64,000 nucleotides of DNA from Mesorhizobium ciceri WSM4083 (GTDB taxonomy: Bacteria; Pseudomonadota; Alphaproteobacteria; Rhizobiales; Rhizobiaceae): NCBI RefSeq assembly GCF_000519305.1, contig NZ_JAFG01000010.1, positions 85,328-149,327 of the forward strand, written 5' to 3'. This document shows positions 23,875-32,270 of this stretch, one piece after another. The position numbers and the translations under genes were made by a program. The notes under the pieces were generated by a model. The model saw nothing but the letters and a program-made list of their open reading frames with translations. It was not told where the DNA came from and did no database searches. Numbering within the stretch: position 1 is the first letter of the stretch; each line of letters starts with the position of its first letter.

Positions 23875-26202
23875 ATGGCATCCGACATCAAGCGCATCGC
23901 AGCCATCATCGCAACCGAGATCAAGGCGCGGCCCGAACAGGCGGCCGCGGCGATCGGGCTGCTGGACGAGGGCGCGACGGTGCCATTTGTGGCGCGCTAC
24001 CGCAAGGAAGTCACCGGCGGGCTGGACGACACGCAATTGCGCGATCTTGCCGAACGCCTTGCCTATCTGCGCGAGCTCGACGCGCGCCGCGACACCATCC
24101 TTGGCTCGATCCGCGAACAGGGCAAGCTGACCGAGGAGCTTGCAGGCAAGATCGTCGCCGCCACCACCAAGGCGGAACTTGAGGACATCTACCTGCCCTA
24201 CAAGCCCAAGCGCCGGACCAAGGCCGAGATCGCCAGGGAGCGCGGGCTGGGGCCGCTGGCCGAAGCCATCTTGGCGAACCGCTCATTGGTGCCTGCCGAA
24301 CTGGCGCTGGCCTATGTCAGCGAAGAGGTGGCTGACGCCAAAGCGGCGCTCGACGGCGCGCGCGATATCCTGTCGGAGCAATTCGCCGAGAATGCCGATC
24401 TGGTCGGCAAATTGCGCAGCTACATGAAGGAGCGCGCCTTCATGCGGGCCAGGGTGGTCGACGGCAAGCAGGAGGCCGGCGCGAAGTTCTCCGATTATTT
24501 CGACCATGTCGAGCGCTGGACAAATGTGCCGAGCCACCGCGCGCTGGCGATGCTGCGCGGCCGCAACGAGGAAGTGCTGTCGCTCGACATCGAGGTCGAT
24601 GCCGACGACGCGTCGCCGGTGAAACCGGTCGAGAGGATGATCGCCAATGCCTATGCCATCGGCGGCAGCCTGCCGGGTGACAGATGGCTGATGGAGGTGG
24701 CGGGCTGGACCTGGCGCATAAAACTGTCGCTGCACCTGACACTCGATTTGATGCGCGACCTGCGTGAGCGGGCAGAAGAGGAAGCGATCCACGTCTTTGC
24801 CCGAAACCTAAAGGATTTGCTGCTGGCCGCTCCCGCCGGTTCGCGCGCGACGATGGGGCTCGACCCCGGCATCCGCACAGGTGTCAAGGTGGCCGTGGTC
24901 GACGGCACCGGAAAGGTGCTGACAACGACGACGGTCTATCCGTTTCCGCCCAGGAATGATGTGCGTGGCACGCAGGCGGAGCTCGCCAAGCTCATCCGGC
25001 TGCACAAGGTCGAGCTGATTTCGATCGGCAACGGCACCGGCAGCCGCGAAACGGAAAAACTGGTCGCCGACATGCTGTCCGACATGCCGGCGGATGGCGG
25101 ACCGAAGCCCTTGAAAGTGATCGTCAGCGAGGCGGGCGCCTCTGTCTATTCGGCATCGGCGACGGCGGCGGCGGAATTCCCGGGTCTCGACGTGTCGCTG
25201 CGCGGCGCCGTGTCGATCGCCCGGCGCCTGCAGGATCCGCTGGCCGAGCTGGTCAAGATCGAGCCCAAATCGATCGGCGTCGGCCAGTACCAGCATGATG
25301 TCGACCAGTACCGTCTCGGCCGCTCGCTGGAAGCGGTGGTGGAAGACGCAGTCAATGCCGTCGGCGTCGATCTCAACACAGCCTCGGCGCCGCTGCTGGC
25401 GCGCGTTTCAGGTCTGGGTGCGTCGCTGGCCGACGCGATCGTTGCGCATCGCGATGCGACCGGGCCCTTCGCCAGCCGGAAGGATCTGCTCAAGGTGCCG
25501 CGGCTCGGACCTCGGGCCTTCGAACAATCCGCCGGCTTCCTGCGCATTGCCAATGGCAGCGAGCCGCTCGATGCCTCGTCGGTGCATCCGGAAGCCTATG
25601 GCGTGGCGAAGAAGATCGTGGCGGCCTGCGGGCGTGACGTGCGCTCTCTGATGGGCGACAGCGCTGCGCTGAAGGCGCTCGACCCGCGCGTCTTCGTCGA
25701 TGAGCGTTTCGGCCTGCCTACGGTGCGCGACATCCTGGCGGAGCTGGAAAAGCCCGGCCGCGACCCGCGCCCCGGTTTCAAGACGGCGACTTTTGCCGAC
25801 GGCATTGACGACATCAAGGATCTGAAGCCCGGCATGCTGCTGGAAGGCACCGTCACCAATGTCGCCGCCTTCGGCGCCTTCGTCGATATCGGAGTGCATC
25901 AGGACGGGCTGGTGCATGTCTCGCAACTGGCCGACCGTTTCATCAAGGACGCGCATGAGGTCGTGAAGGCCGGCGACGTGGTCAAGGTGCGGGTCGTCGA
26001 CGTCGACATCAAGCGCAAGCGCATCGCGCTTTCCATGCGCAAGGATGGCGGCGAGGGTGGCGCACCGCGTGGCGGGCCACGCGACAATGGTGGCGGCAGG
26101 CCGGCACCACGTTCGCCGGCACCGCAGCAACGTCAGCCGGAGCGGCCGGCACAGCAAGGCGCATTCGGCGCTGCCTTGGCGGATGCGCTGAAGCGGAAGT
26201 AG
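23875..26202 (+). CDS. tex: Tex-family RNA-binding protein
   Basis: Tex is a conserved nucleic-acid-binding protein linked to transcription. The 775 residues show the Tex order: N-terminal helical domain with Tyr-Leu-Pro-Tyr-Lys-Pro-Lys-Arg-Arg-Thr, a YqgF-like RNase-H fold (Leu-Asp-Pro-Gly-Ile-Arg-Thr-Gly, about 325), helix-hairpin-helix motifs (about 490-560), and a C-terminal S1 domain (about 650-722). A Gly/Pro/Arg/Gln-rich tail of roughly 50 residues follows. I use ATG 23875 with AGGAA upstream; the frame stays open farther 5' but is antisense or out-of-frame shadow. Confidence 0.93.
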   Translation: MASDIKRIAAIIATEIKARPEQAAAAIGLLDEGATVPFVARYRKEVTGGLDDTQLRDLAERLAYLRELDARRDTILGSIREQGKLTEELAGKIVAATTKAELEDIYLPYKPKRRTKAEIARERGLGPLAEAILANRSLVPAELALAYVSEEVADAKAALDGARDILSEQFAENADLVGKLRSYMKERAFMRARVVDGKQEAGAKFSDYFDHVERWTNVPSHRALAMLRGRNEEVLSLDIEVDADDASPVKPVERMIANAYAIGGSLPGDRWLMEVAGWTWRIKLSLHLTLDLMRDLRERAEEEAIHVFARNLKDLLLAAPAGSRATMGLDPGIRTGVKVAVVDGTGKVLTTTTVYPFPPRNDVRGTQAELAKLIRLHKVELISIGNGTGSRETEKLVADMLSDMPADGGPKPLKVIVSEAGASVYSASATAAAEFPGLDVSLRGAVSIARRLQDPLAELVKIEPKSIGVGQYQHDVDQYRLGRSLEAVVEDAVNAVGVDLNTASAPLLARVSGLGASLADAIVAHRDATGPFASRKDLLKVPRLGPRAFEQSAGFLRIANGSEPLDASSVHPEAYGVAKKIVAACGRDVRSLMGDSAALKALDPRVFVDERFGLPTVRDILAELEKPGRDPRPGFKTATFADGIDDIKDLKPGMLLEGTVTNVAAFGAFVDIGVHQDGLVHVSQLADRFIKDAHEVVKAGDVVKVRVVDVDIKRKRIALSMRKDGGEGGAPRGGPRDNGGGRPAPRSPAPQQRQPERPAQQGAFGAALADALKRK

Positions 26203-26470
26203 CTATTCTGCTTGTGACGAAGATGACCAATCGTCGAGTTCGGCGCCGCCCCTCATCGCCCTGCCGGGCACTTCTCCCCGTATAGTGACGGGGAGAAGGA
26301 GGCTGTCCGCAACGACGGTGCCCTTCTTTGCGACATTGGTGATTGACGAAATCGGCGATCACAGCGCCCCTCTCCCCGTCCCTATACGGGGAGAGGATGC
26401 CGGCAGGCAGGTGAGGGGCAGCACTAACGTTCGTGACTGGTAACGGGACGCATTCGAAAGCCCCACGTTG
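26203..26470. other. Gap between tex and the LysR gene
   Basis: 268 bp with no gene; most is filled by the inverted-repeat element described separately at 26248-26419. tex and the LysR gene converge on it. Confidence 0.6.
26248..26419. repeat. Palindromic intergenic repeat element (RIME/MITE-like)
   Basis: Two arms of about 52 bp in inverted orientation (26248-26299 and 26367-26419) flank 67 bp. Each arm starts GCCCCTCA at its outer end, has a GCCGG core and contains its own small hairpin (CTCCCCGTATAG...ACGGGGAG). This layout matches the short palindromic elements that are common between genes in rhizobia. It lies between convergent genes and could also terminate both transcripts. Confidence 0.75.
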
Positions 26471-27457
26471 CTACGGGTTTCCGCCGCTGTATTTTTCTTC
26501 CAGCCGCTCAAATACCTGCTCCGCCGGTATGCCCGGACCACTTTTTACGCCTTTGCGGATGACCTCCTGCAAAGTTAGATGCCTTAACAGCCAGTCGCGA
26601 AAACTGGCGACCGGCGGATGGCCGCGCTTGTCGTGCGGGACGACGAGATAGTAGGCGCTGCGGCTTTGCATGGGCTGGCCTGGCGCCGGCACCAGTTGGC
26701 CGCGCTGCAATTCGCCTGCAATCAGGATCAGCGGCAGCAGCGCCACACCGAGCCCCGCCATGCAGGCCTGGGCGGCGGTGCCGAACTGCTCGAACTGCAT
26801 TCCGGGCCCGGTCGGTGCGCTCAGGCGCTGATGCTCGAACCATTCGGTCCAGGCGCCAGGACGCGTCGCCATGTGCAGCAGCGGCAGGCGGCCGACATCG
26901 GCCGGTGAGGCGATGGCGCGGCCGGCGAGGAATTCGGGCGACACGACCGGCGCCACCGTTTCGCGCACCAACAGTGTCGAGTCGGCCTCAGGCCAGTCCG
27001 GCAGGCCATAGTGGATGGCGGCATCCAGCCTCTCCCTGGCGAAGTCGAAGCGGCCGACGCGGGTGACGAAGTTGATGGTGATATCGGGATTGTTTTCGAC
27101 GAAATCGGGGATCATCGGCATCAGCCAGCGCGTGCCGAAGGTCGGCAAAATGGCAAGGTTCAGGATGCCACTATGCCGATTGCTCATCAATCCAAGGGCT
27201 GCGTCACGCAACTGGCCAAGTGCTGAACGCACCGCCTCGGCGTAGATTTCGCCCGATGTCGACAGCCTGACATTGCGGCTGTCGCGTTCGAACAGCCGGC
27301 GGCCGAACTGATCTTCCAGCAGTCTGATCTGCCGGCTGACCGCGCCCTGGGTCAGATCGAGCTCCTGGGCGGCGGCGGTGAAACTGCCCAGTCGGGCCAC
27401 TGCCTCGAAGGCGGCAAGGGCGCTTATATTGGGCAAAAGGCGGCGTTGGACACTCAT
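26471..27457 (-). CDS. LysR-family regulator (GcvA-like), divergent from glutaryl-CoA dehydrogenase
   Basis: A 328-residue LysR regulator. The N-terminal winged helix-turn-helix is clear (Gly-Ser-Phe-Thr-Ala-Ala-Ala-Gln-Glu-Leu ... Gln-Gly-Ala-Val-Ser-Arg-Gln-Ile). The effector domain (about 95-300) is of the GcvA type. It is transcribed away from the acyl-CoA dehydrogenase gene, the usual arrangement for a LysR protein and its target. It likely controls glutarate or lysine breakdown; the effector is unknown. Confidence 0.92.
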   Translation of the reverse strand: MSVQRRLLPNISALAAFEAVARLGSFTAAAQELDLTQGAVSRQIRLLEDQFGRRLFERDSRNVRLSTSGEIYAEAVRSALGQLRDAALGLMSNRHSGILNLAILPTFGTRWLMPMIPDFVENNPDITINFVTRVGRFDFARERLDAAIHYGLPDWPEADSTLLVRETVAPVVSPEFLAGRAIASPADVGRLPLLHMATRPGAWTEWFEHQRLSAPTGPGMQFEQFGTAAQACMAGLGVALLPLILIAGELQRGQLVPAPGQPMQSRSAYYLVVPHDKRGHPPVASFRDWLLRHLTLQEVIRKGVKSGPGIPAEQVFERLEEKYSGGNP

Positions 27458-27475
27458 GATCCATTCCTAACGCTC

Positions 27476-27493
27476 ATTGATCGGTGAATCAAT
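27476..27493. promoter_or_regulatory. Candidate LysR-binding dyad
   Basis: A perfect interrupted palindrome, ATTGAT-N6-ATCAAT, fits the T-N11-A pattern of LysR sites. It lies 18 bp upstream of the LysR start and about 100 bp upstream of the glutaryl-CoA dehydrogenase start. That position is right for autorepression and divergent activation. Confidence 0.65.
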
Positions 27494-27595
27494 TTCGTTT
27501 GATTTTTTCGAGGCGCAGGCCGATAGAACGGGCCAACATTTTGCTTCATGCATGTCGTCGTTTTGAGCGACATGCATTGGTTTGGGAGAAACGCG

Positions 27596-28792
27596 ATGGC
27601 CGCCGACAAGAACGCATTCGTCTGGGAAGACCCGTTCCTGATCGAGGGCCAGCTTTCGGAAGACGAGCGCATGGTGCGCGACGGCGCGGCCGCCTTCGCC
27701 GCCGACAAACTGGCGCCGCGGATCGAGGACGCCTATCTCAACGAGACATTCGACACCGCGATCTTCCGTGAAATGGGCGATGCCGGCCTGCTCGGCATCA
27801 ACATCCCCGAGGAATTCGGCGGTCTCGGCGCCAACTATGTGACCTACGGGCTGGTCGCGCGGGAAGTCGAACGTGTTGACTCGGGCTATCGCTCGATGAT
27901 GTCAGTGCAGTCGTCGCTGGTAATGTATCCGATCTACGCCTATGGCTCGGACGAGCAGCGCAAGAAGTATCTGCCCAAGCTTGCCAGCGGCGAGTGGATC
28001 GGCTGTTTCGGCCTGACCGAGCCGGATGCAGGCTCCGACCCGGGCGGCATGAAGACACGCGCCGAGAGGACAGCCAACGGCTATAAGCTGTCCGGTTCGA
28101 AGATGTGGATTTCCAACGCGCCGGTCGCCGACGTGTTCGTCGTCTGGGCGAAGCTGAAGGGCGAGAACGGCAAGGACGAGATCCGTGGCTTCGTGCTGGA
28201 AAAGGGCATGAAGGGGCTTTCGGCGCCGAAGATCGGCGGCAAGCTGTCGCTGCGGGCGTCGATCACCGGCGAAGTGGTGATGGAAGGCGTCGAGGTCGGC
28301 GAGGACGCGCTGCTGCCCAACGCAAAAGGCCTCGGCGGACCGTTCGGATGCCTCAACCGGGCTCGCTTCGGCATTTCCTGGGGCTCGATGGGCGCGGCGG
28401 AAGATTGCTGGCACCGCGCCCGCCAATACGGTCTTGATCGCAAGCAGTTCGGCAAGCCGCTGGCCGGCACGCAACTCTACCAGAAGAAGCTTGCCGACAT
28501 GCAGACCGAAATCGCGCTGGGATTGCAGGCATCCTTGCGTGTCGGGCGGTTGCTGGATGAAGGCAAGATGGCGCCGGAAATGATCTCGATCGTCAAGCGC
28601 AACAATTGCGGCAAGGCGCTCGATATCGCGCGCCAGGCCCGCGACATGCATGGCGGCAACGGCATCCAGATCGGCTACCACGTCATGCGCCACGCGCAGA
28701 ACCTGGAGACGGTCAACACCTATGAAGGCACGCATGACGTGCATGCGCTGATCCTGGGAAGGGCGCAGACGGGGTTGCAGGCATTTTTCTGA
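27596..28792 (+). CDS. gcdH: Glutaryl-CoA dehydrogenase
   Basis: This FAD enzyme oxidises and decarboxylates glutaryl-CoA to crotonyl-CoA in lysine, tryptophan and glutarate catabolism. The 398 residues show acyl-CoA dehydrogenase motifs (Cys-Phe-Gly-Leu-Thr-Glu-Pro-Asp-Ala-Gly-Ser-Asp) and the catalytic Glu in Thr-Tyr-Glu-Gly-Thr-His-Asp near the C-terminus. The Arg-Ser-Met-Met-Ser-Val-Gln-Ser block is typical of GcdH. ATG 27596 has GGGAG 8 bp upstream; an earlier ATG adds 16 unlikely residues. Confidence 0.93.
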   Translation: MAADKNAFVWEDPFLIEGQLSEDERMVRDGAAAFAADKLAPRIEDAYLNETFDTAIFREMGDAGLLGINIPEEFGGLGANYVTYGLVAREVERVDSGYRSMMSVQSSLVMYPIYAYGSDEQRKKYLPKLASGEWIGCFGLTEPDAGSDPGGMKTRAERTANGYKLSGSKMWISNAPVADVFVVWAKLKGENGKDEIRGFVLEKGMKGLSAPKIGGKLSLRASITGEVVMEGVEVGEDALLPNAKGLGGPFGCLNRARFGISWGSMGAAEDCWHRARQYGLDRKQFGKPLAGTQLYQKKLADMQTEIALGLQASLRVGRLLDEGKMAPEMISIVKRNNCGKALDIARQARDMHGGNGIQIGYHVMRHAQNLETVNTYEGTHDVHALILGRAQTGLQAFF

Positions 28793-28865
28793 GCCGGCAA
28801 CCGTTGCTTAAATTAGGTGCACCGCAACATCTCTGCTTGGAGAATGGTCGCCAGATGTGTCAGGG

Positions 28866-28892
28866 TTCAGCGAAATCGTTTGAAACGCTGAA
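28866..28892 (+). promoter_or_regulatory. Inverted repeat immediately upstream of the transglutaminase-DUF2126 gene
   Basis: Perfect 7-bp arms, TTCAGCG and CGCTGAA, flank 13 bases, ending 12 bp before the ATG at 28905. It could be an operator or a hairpin that covers the ribosome-binding region. No regulator gene lies next to it. Confidence 0.5.
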
Positions 28893-28904
28893 TTCCGGGG
28901 CCCC

Positions 28905-31900
28905 ATGGCAATTCTGGCAGCCGTCTACCACCTGACCCACTACAAATATGACCGGCCGGTGGTTCTCGGGCCCCAGATCATCAGGCTGCAGCCGGCGCCG
29001 CATTCCCGCACCAAGGTGCTGAGCCATTCGCTCAAGGTCGAGCCGGCGAACCACTTCGTCAATCTGCAGCAGGATCCTTACGGCAATTTCCTCGCCCGCT
29101 TCGTCTTTCCGGAGCCAGTGACGGAGTTGAAGATCGAGGTTGACCTCGTCGCCGACATGACGGTCTATAATCCGTTCGATTTCTTCGTCGAGCCGTCGGC
29201 CGAGGCGTTTCCGTTCGAGTATCCGGAAGAAATACGCGACGATCTCGCCATCTATCGCACTCCGGAGCCGGCGGGACCGCTGCTGTCGGCGCTGCTGAAG
29301 ACCATCGATCGCAGCGCTGCCAACACCGTCAATTTCCTGGTCGATCTCAACGCGCGGCTGCAGCGCGAGATCGCCTATATCGTGCGCATGGAAACCGGGG
29401 TGTTCTCGCCGGAAGAGACCTTGGCCGCGAAAAAGGGGTCATGCCGGGATTCAAGCTGGCTGCTGGTGCAGATCCTGCGCAATCTCGGCATCGCCGCGCG
29501 CTTCGTCTCCGGATATCTGGTCCAGTTGAAGCCCGATCTGATCGCGCTGGACGGTCCGCCGGGGACGGCGACAGACTTCACCGATCTGCATGCCTGGTGC
29601 GAGGTCTATCTTCCCGGCGCCGGCTGGATCGGCTTCGATCCGACCTCGGGCCTGCTCACCGGCGAGAGCCATGTGCCGCTGGCCGCCACGCCGCATTTCC
29701 GCAACGCGGCCCCGATTTCCGGCATGGCGAGCTTCGCCAATGTCGAATTCGGCTTCGAGATGCGGGTCGACCGCATCGCCGAACATCCGCGCATCACCAA
29801 GCCATTTTCGGACGAAAGCTGGCAGGCGCTCGATGCTCTGGGCAACAAGGTCGATGCAGCACTTGCCGCCGGCGACGTGCGGCTGACCATGGGCGGCGAG
29901 CCGACTTTCGTGTCGATCGACGATTTCGAGTCGGCCGAGTGGAACACCGCCGCCGTCGGTCCCACCAAGCGCGAAAAGGCGGACGAACTGATCCGTAAGC
30001 TGCGCGAGCGCTTCGCGCCCGGCGGCTTTCTCCACTACGGGCAGGGCAAATGGTATCCAGGCGAAAGCCTGCCGCGCTGGACCTTTTCGCTCTACTGGCG
30101 TGCCGACGGCCAGCCGGTATGGAGCGATCCGTCGCTGATCGCACGCGAAAAGAGCGAGGCCGATATCGGCCCGAAGCAGGCCGAAAGCCTGCTCACCGCG
30201 ATTGCCGGCGAACTCGGCATCGACAAGGCCATGGTCAGCGAAGCCTATGAGGATCCGGCCGAATGGCTGCTCAAGGAAGGCAAGCTGCCTGACAATGTCG
30301 ATCCGTCCAACTCCAAGCTGGAGGATCCGGAAGAACGCAGCCGCATGGCGAAAGTGTTCGAACGCGGGCTGACCAAACCGTCCGGCTATGTGCTCCCCGT
30401 CCAGCGTTGGAACAGCCAGGCATCGGATCCGCGCTGGCGCTCGGAAAAGTGGAAGACGCGGCGCGGCCGGCTGTTCCTGGTGCCAGGCGATTCACCGGTC
30501 GGCTACCGGCTGCCGCTCGGCACGTTGCCCTATGTGCCGCCGGAGCAATTCCCCTATATCGTGCCGGTCGACCCGTCGTTGCCACGCGGCCCGCTGCCCG
30601 CGCGTGAAGCCATGCTGGCCGGACCGGCTCCAGCCGAACTGGAAGGCGCCGATGAGATGGCGCGCCGCCAGCAAGCGGTATCGTTCACCGCCGCGACCGG
30701 CCAGCAGGAGCGGGTCGAGCAGGAGATCACCGAAATCGGCGGCGCGGTGCGCACCGCACTTTCGGTCGAGCCGCGCGATGGGCGGCTGTGCGTGTTCATG
30801 CCGCCGGTCGAGGCGCTGGAAGACTATCTCGAACTCGTCGCTGCGGCCGAGAACGCGGCCAAGGCGATCGGTCTTCCCGTGCATATCGAAGGCTACGGCC
30901 CGCCGCACGATCCGCGCCTCAACGTCATCCGCGTCGCGCCTGACCCGGGCGTCATCGAGGTCAACATTCATCCGGCCTCCAACTGGCAGGATTGCGTGGC
31001 GACGACAACGACGATCTATGAGGAAGCGCGGCAGACACGGCTTGGCGCCGACAAGTTCATGATCGATGGCCGCCACACCGGCACCGGCGGCGGCAACCAT
31101 GTCGTGGTCGGCGGTGCGACACCCAATGACAGCCCGTTCCTGCGAAGGCCGGACCTGCTGAAGAGCTTGGTGCTGCAATGGCAGCGCCGCCCCTCGCTGT
31201 CCTATCTGTTCTCCGGCCTGTTCATCGGGCCGACCAGCCAGGCCCCGCGCTTCGACGAGGCGCGCCACGATTCGCTCTATGAGCTTGAGATCGCGATGGC
31301 GCAGGTGCCGCATCCGGACCAGGGCGCGGCGCCCTTGCCGTGGCTGGTCGACCGGCTGTTCCGCAATTTGTTGACCGACGTCACCGGCAATACGCATCGT
31401 TCGGAAATCTGCATCGACAAGCTGTTTTCGCCGGACGGACCGACCGGCCGGCTGGGGCTGGTCGAGTTCCGTGGCTTCGAGATGCCGCCCAATGCTCGCA
31501 TGTCGCTGGCGCAGCAACTGCTTGTCAGGGCCATCATCGCACGTGCGTGGAAGAGCCCGCTCGATGGCCGCTTCGTGCGTTGGGGCACCTCTCTGCACGA
31601 TCGTTTCATGCTGCCGCACTATGTCTGGGCCGATTTCCTCGACGTGCTCGACGACCTCAAGCTCAATGGTTTCGAATTCAGGCCCGAATGGTTCGACGCC
31701 CAGCTCGAATTCCGCTTCCCGTTCTGCGGCGAGGTTCAGCATGCCGGCATCAAGCTGGAGCTGCGCCAGGCGCTCGAACCCTGGCATGTCATGGGCGAAC
31801 AGGGCGCGATCGGCGGCACTGTGCGCTTCGTCGATTCCTCGGTCGAACGGCTGCAGGTCAAGACCGAAGGGCTGAACCCGGAGCGTCACGCAGTTGTCTG

Positions 31901-32264
31901 CAACGGCCGCATCGTGCCGATGAAGGTCACCGACAATCGCGAAGTGGCGGTGGCGGGTGTCCGCTTCAAGGCCTGGCAGCCGGCTTCGGGCCTGCATCCG
32001 GCGCTGCCGGTCAACACGCCGCTGGTCTTCGACATCTATGACCGCTGGTCGGGCCGTGCGGTGGGCGGCTGCGTCTACCATGTCGCCCATCCCGGCGGGC
32101 GCAATTACGACACCTTTCCGGTCAATGGCAACGAGGCGGAAGCTCGGCGGCTCGCCCGCTTCGAACCGCGCGGCCATACGCCATCCGCCTATGTGATCCG
32201 TGAAGAACAACCGGCGGAAGATTTCCCGATGACCCTTGACCTTCGGCGGCCGGCAAGACTCTGA
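28905..32264 (+). CDS. Transglutaminase-like protein fused to DUF2126 putative amidoligase
   Basis: A 1,119-residue fusion. Residues 1-90 are the bacterial transglutaminase N-terminal beta domain. The transglutaminase core (about 150-250) has the full triad: Cys180 in Gly-Ser-Cys-Arg-Asp, His229 in Leu-His-Ala-Trp-Cys-Glu and Asp245 in Phe-Asp-Pro-Thr-Ser-Gly. From about 300 to the end lies DUF2126, with Met-Gly-Gly-Glu-Pro-Thr-Phe at 329-335 and His-Thr-Gly-Thr-Gly-Gly-Gly-Asn-His at 724-732. DUF2126 is annotated in families as a putative COOH-NH2 ligase of the glutamine-synthetase-like fold. No signal peptide; cytoplasmic. It precedes the ATP-grasp gene by 6 bp. Substrates are unknown. Confidence 0.9.
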   Translation: MAILAAVYHLTHYKYDRPVVLGPQIIRLQPAPHSRTKVLSHSLKVEPANHFVNLQQDPYGNFLARFVFPEPVTELKIEVDLVADMTVYNPFDFFVEPSAEAFPFEYPEEIRDDLAIYRTPEPAGPLLSALLKTIDRSAANTVNFLVDLNARLQREIAYIVRMETGVFSPEETLAAKKGSCRDSSWLLVQILRNLGIAARFVSGYLVQLKPDLIALDGPPGTATDFTDLHAWCEVYLPGAGWIGFDPTSGLLTGESHVPLAATPHFRNAAPISGMASFANVEFGFEMRVDRIAEHPRITKPFSDESWQALDALGNKVDAALAAGDVRLTMGGEPTFVSIDDFESAEWNTAAVGPTKREKADELIRKLRERFAPGGFLHYGQGKWYPGESLPRWTFSLYWRADGQPVWSDPSLIAREKSEADIGPKQAESLLTAIAGELGIDKAMVSEAYEDPAEWLLKEGKLPDNVDPSNSKLEDPEERSRMAKVFERGLTKPSGYVLPVQRWNSQASDPRWRSEKWKTRRGRLFLVPGDSPVGYRLPLGTLPYVPPEQFPYIVPVDPSLPRGPLPAREAMLAGPAPAELEGADEMARRQQAVSFTAATGQQERVEQEITEIGGAVRTALSVEPRDGRLCVFMPPVEALEDYLELVAAAENAAKAIGLPVHIEGYGPPHDPRLNVIRVAPDPGVIEVNIHPASNWQDCVATTTTIYEEARQTRLGADKFMIDGRHTGTGGGNHVVVGGATPNDSPFLRRPDLLKSLVLQWQRRPSLSYLFSGLFIGPTSQAPRFDEARHDSLYELEIAMAQVPHPDQGAAPLPWLVDRLFRNLLTDVTGNTHRSEICIDKLFSPDGPTGRLGLVEFRGFEMPPNARMSLAQQLLVRAIIARAWKSPLDGRFVRWGTSLHDRFMLPHYVWADFLDVLDDLKLNGFEFRPEWFDAQLEFRFPFCGEVQHAGIKLELRQALEPWHVMGEQGAIGGTVRFVDSSVERLQVKTEGLNPERHAVVCNGRIVPMKVTDNREVAVAGVRFKAWQPASGLHPALPVNTPLVFDIYDRWSGRAVGGCVYHVAHPGGRNYDTFPVNGNEAEARRLARFEPRGHTPSAYVIREEQPAEDFPMTLDLRRPARL

Positions 32265-32270
32265 TCAGCG

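Noticed and set aside
30492..32210. Long minus-strand frame inside the DUF2126 gene
   Set aside because: Antisense to a well-supported coding region; composition is Arg/Gly/Ala-rich without domain signals.
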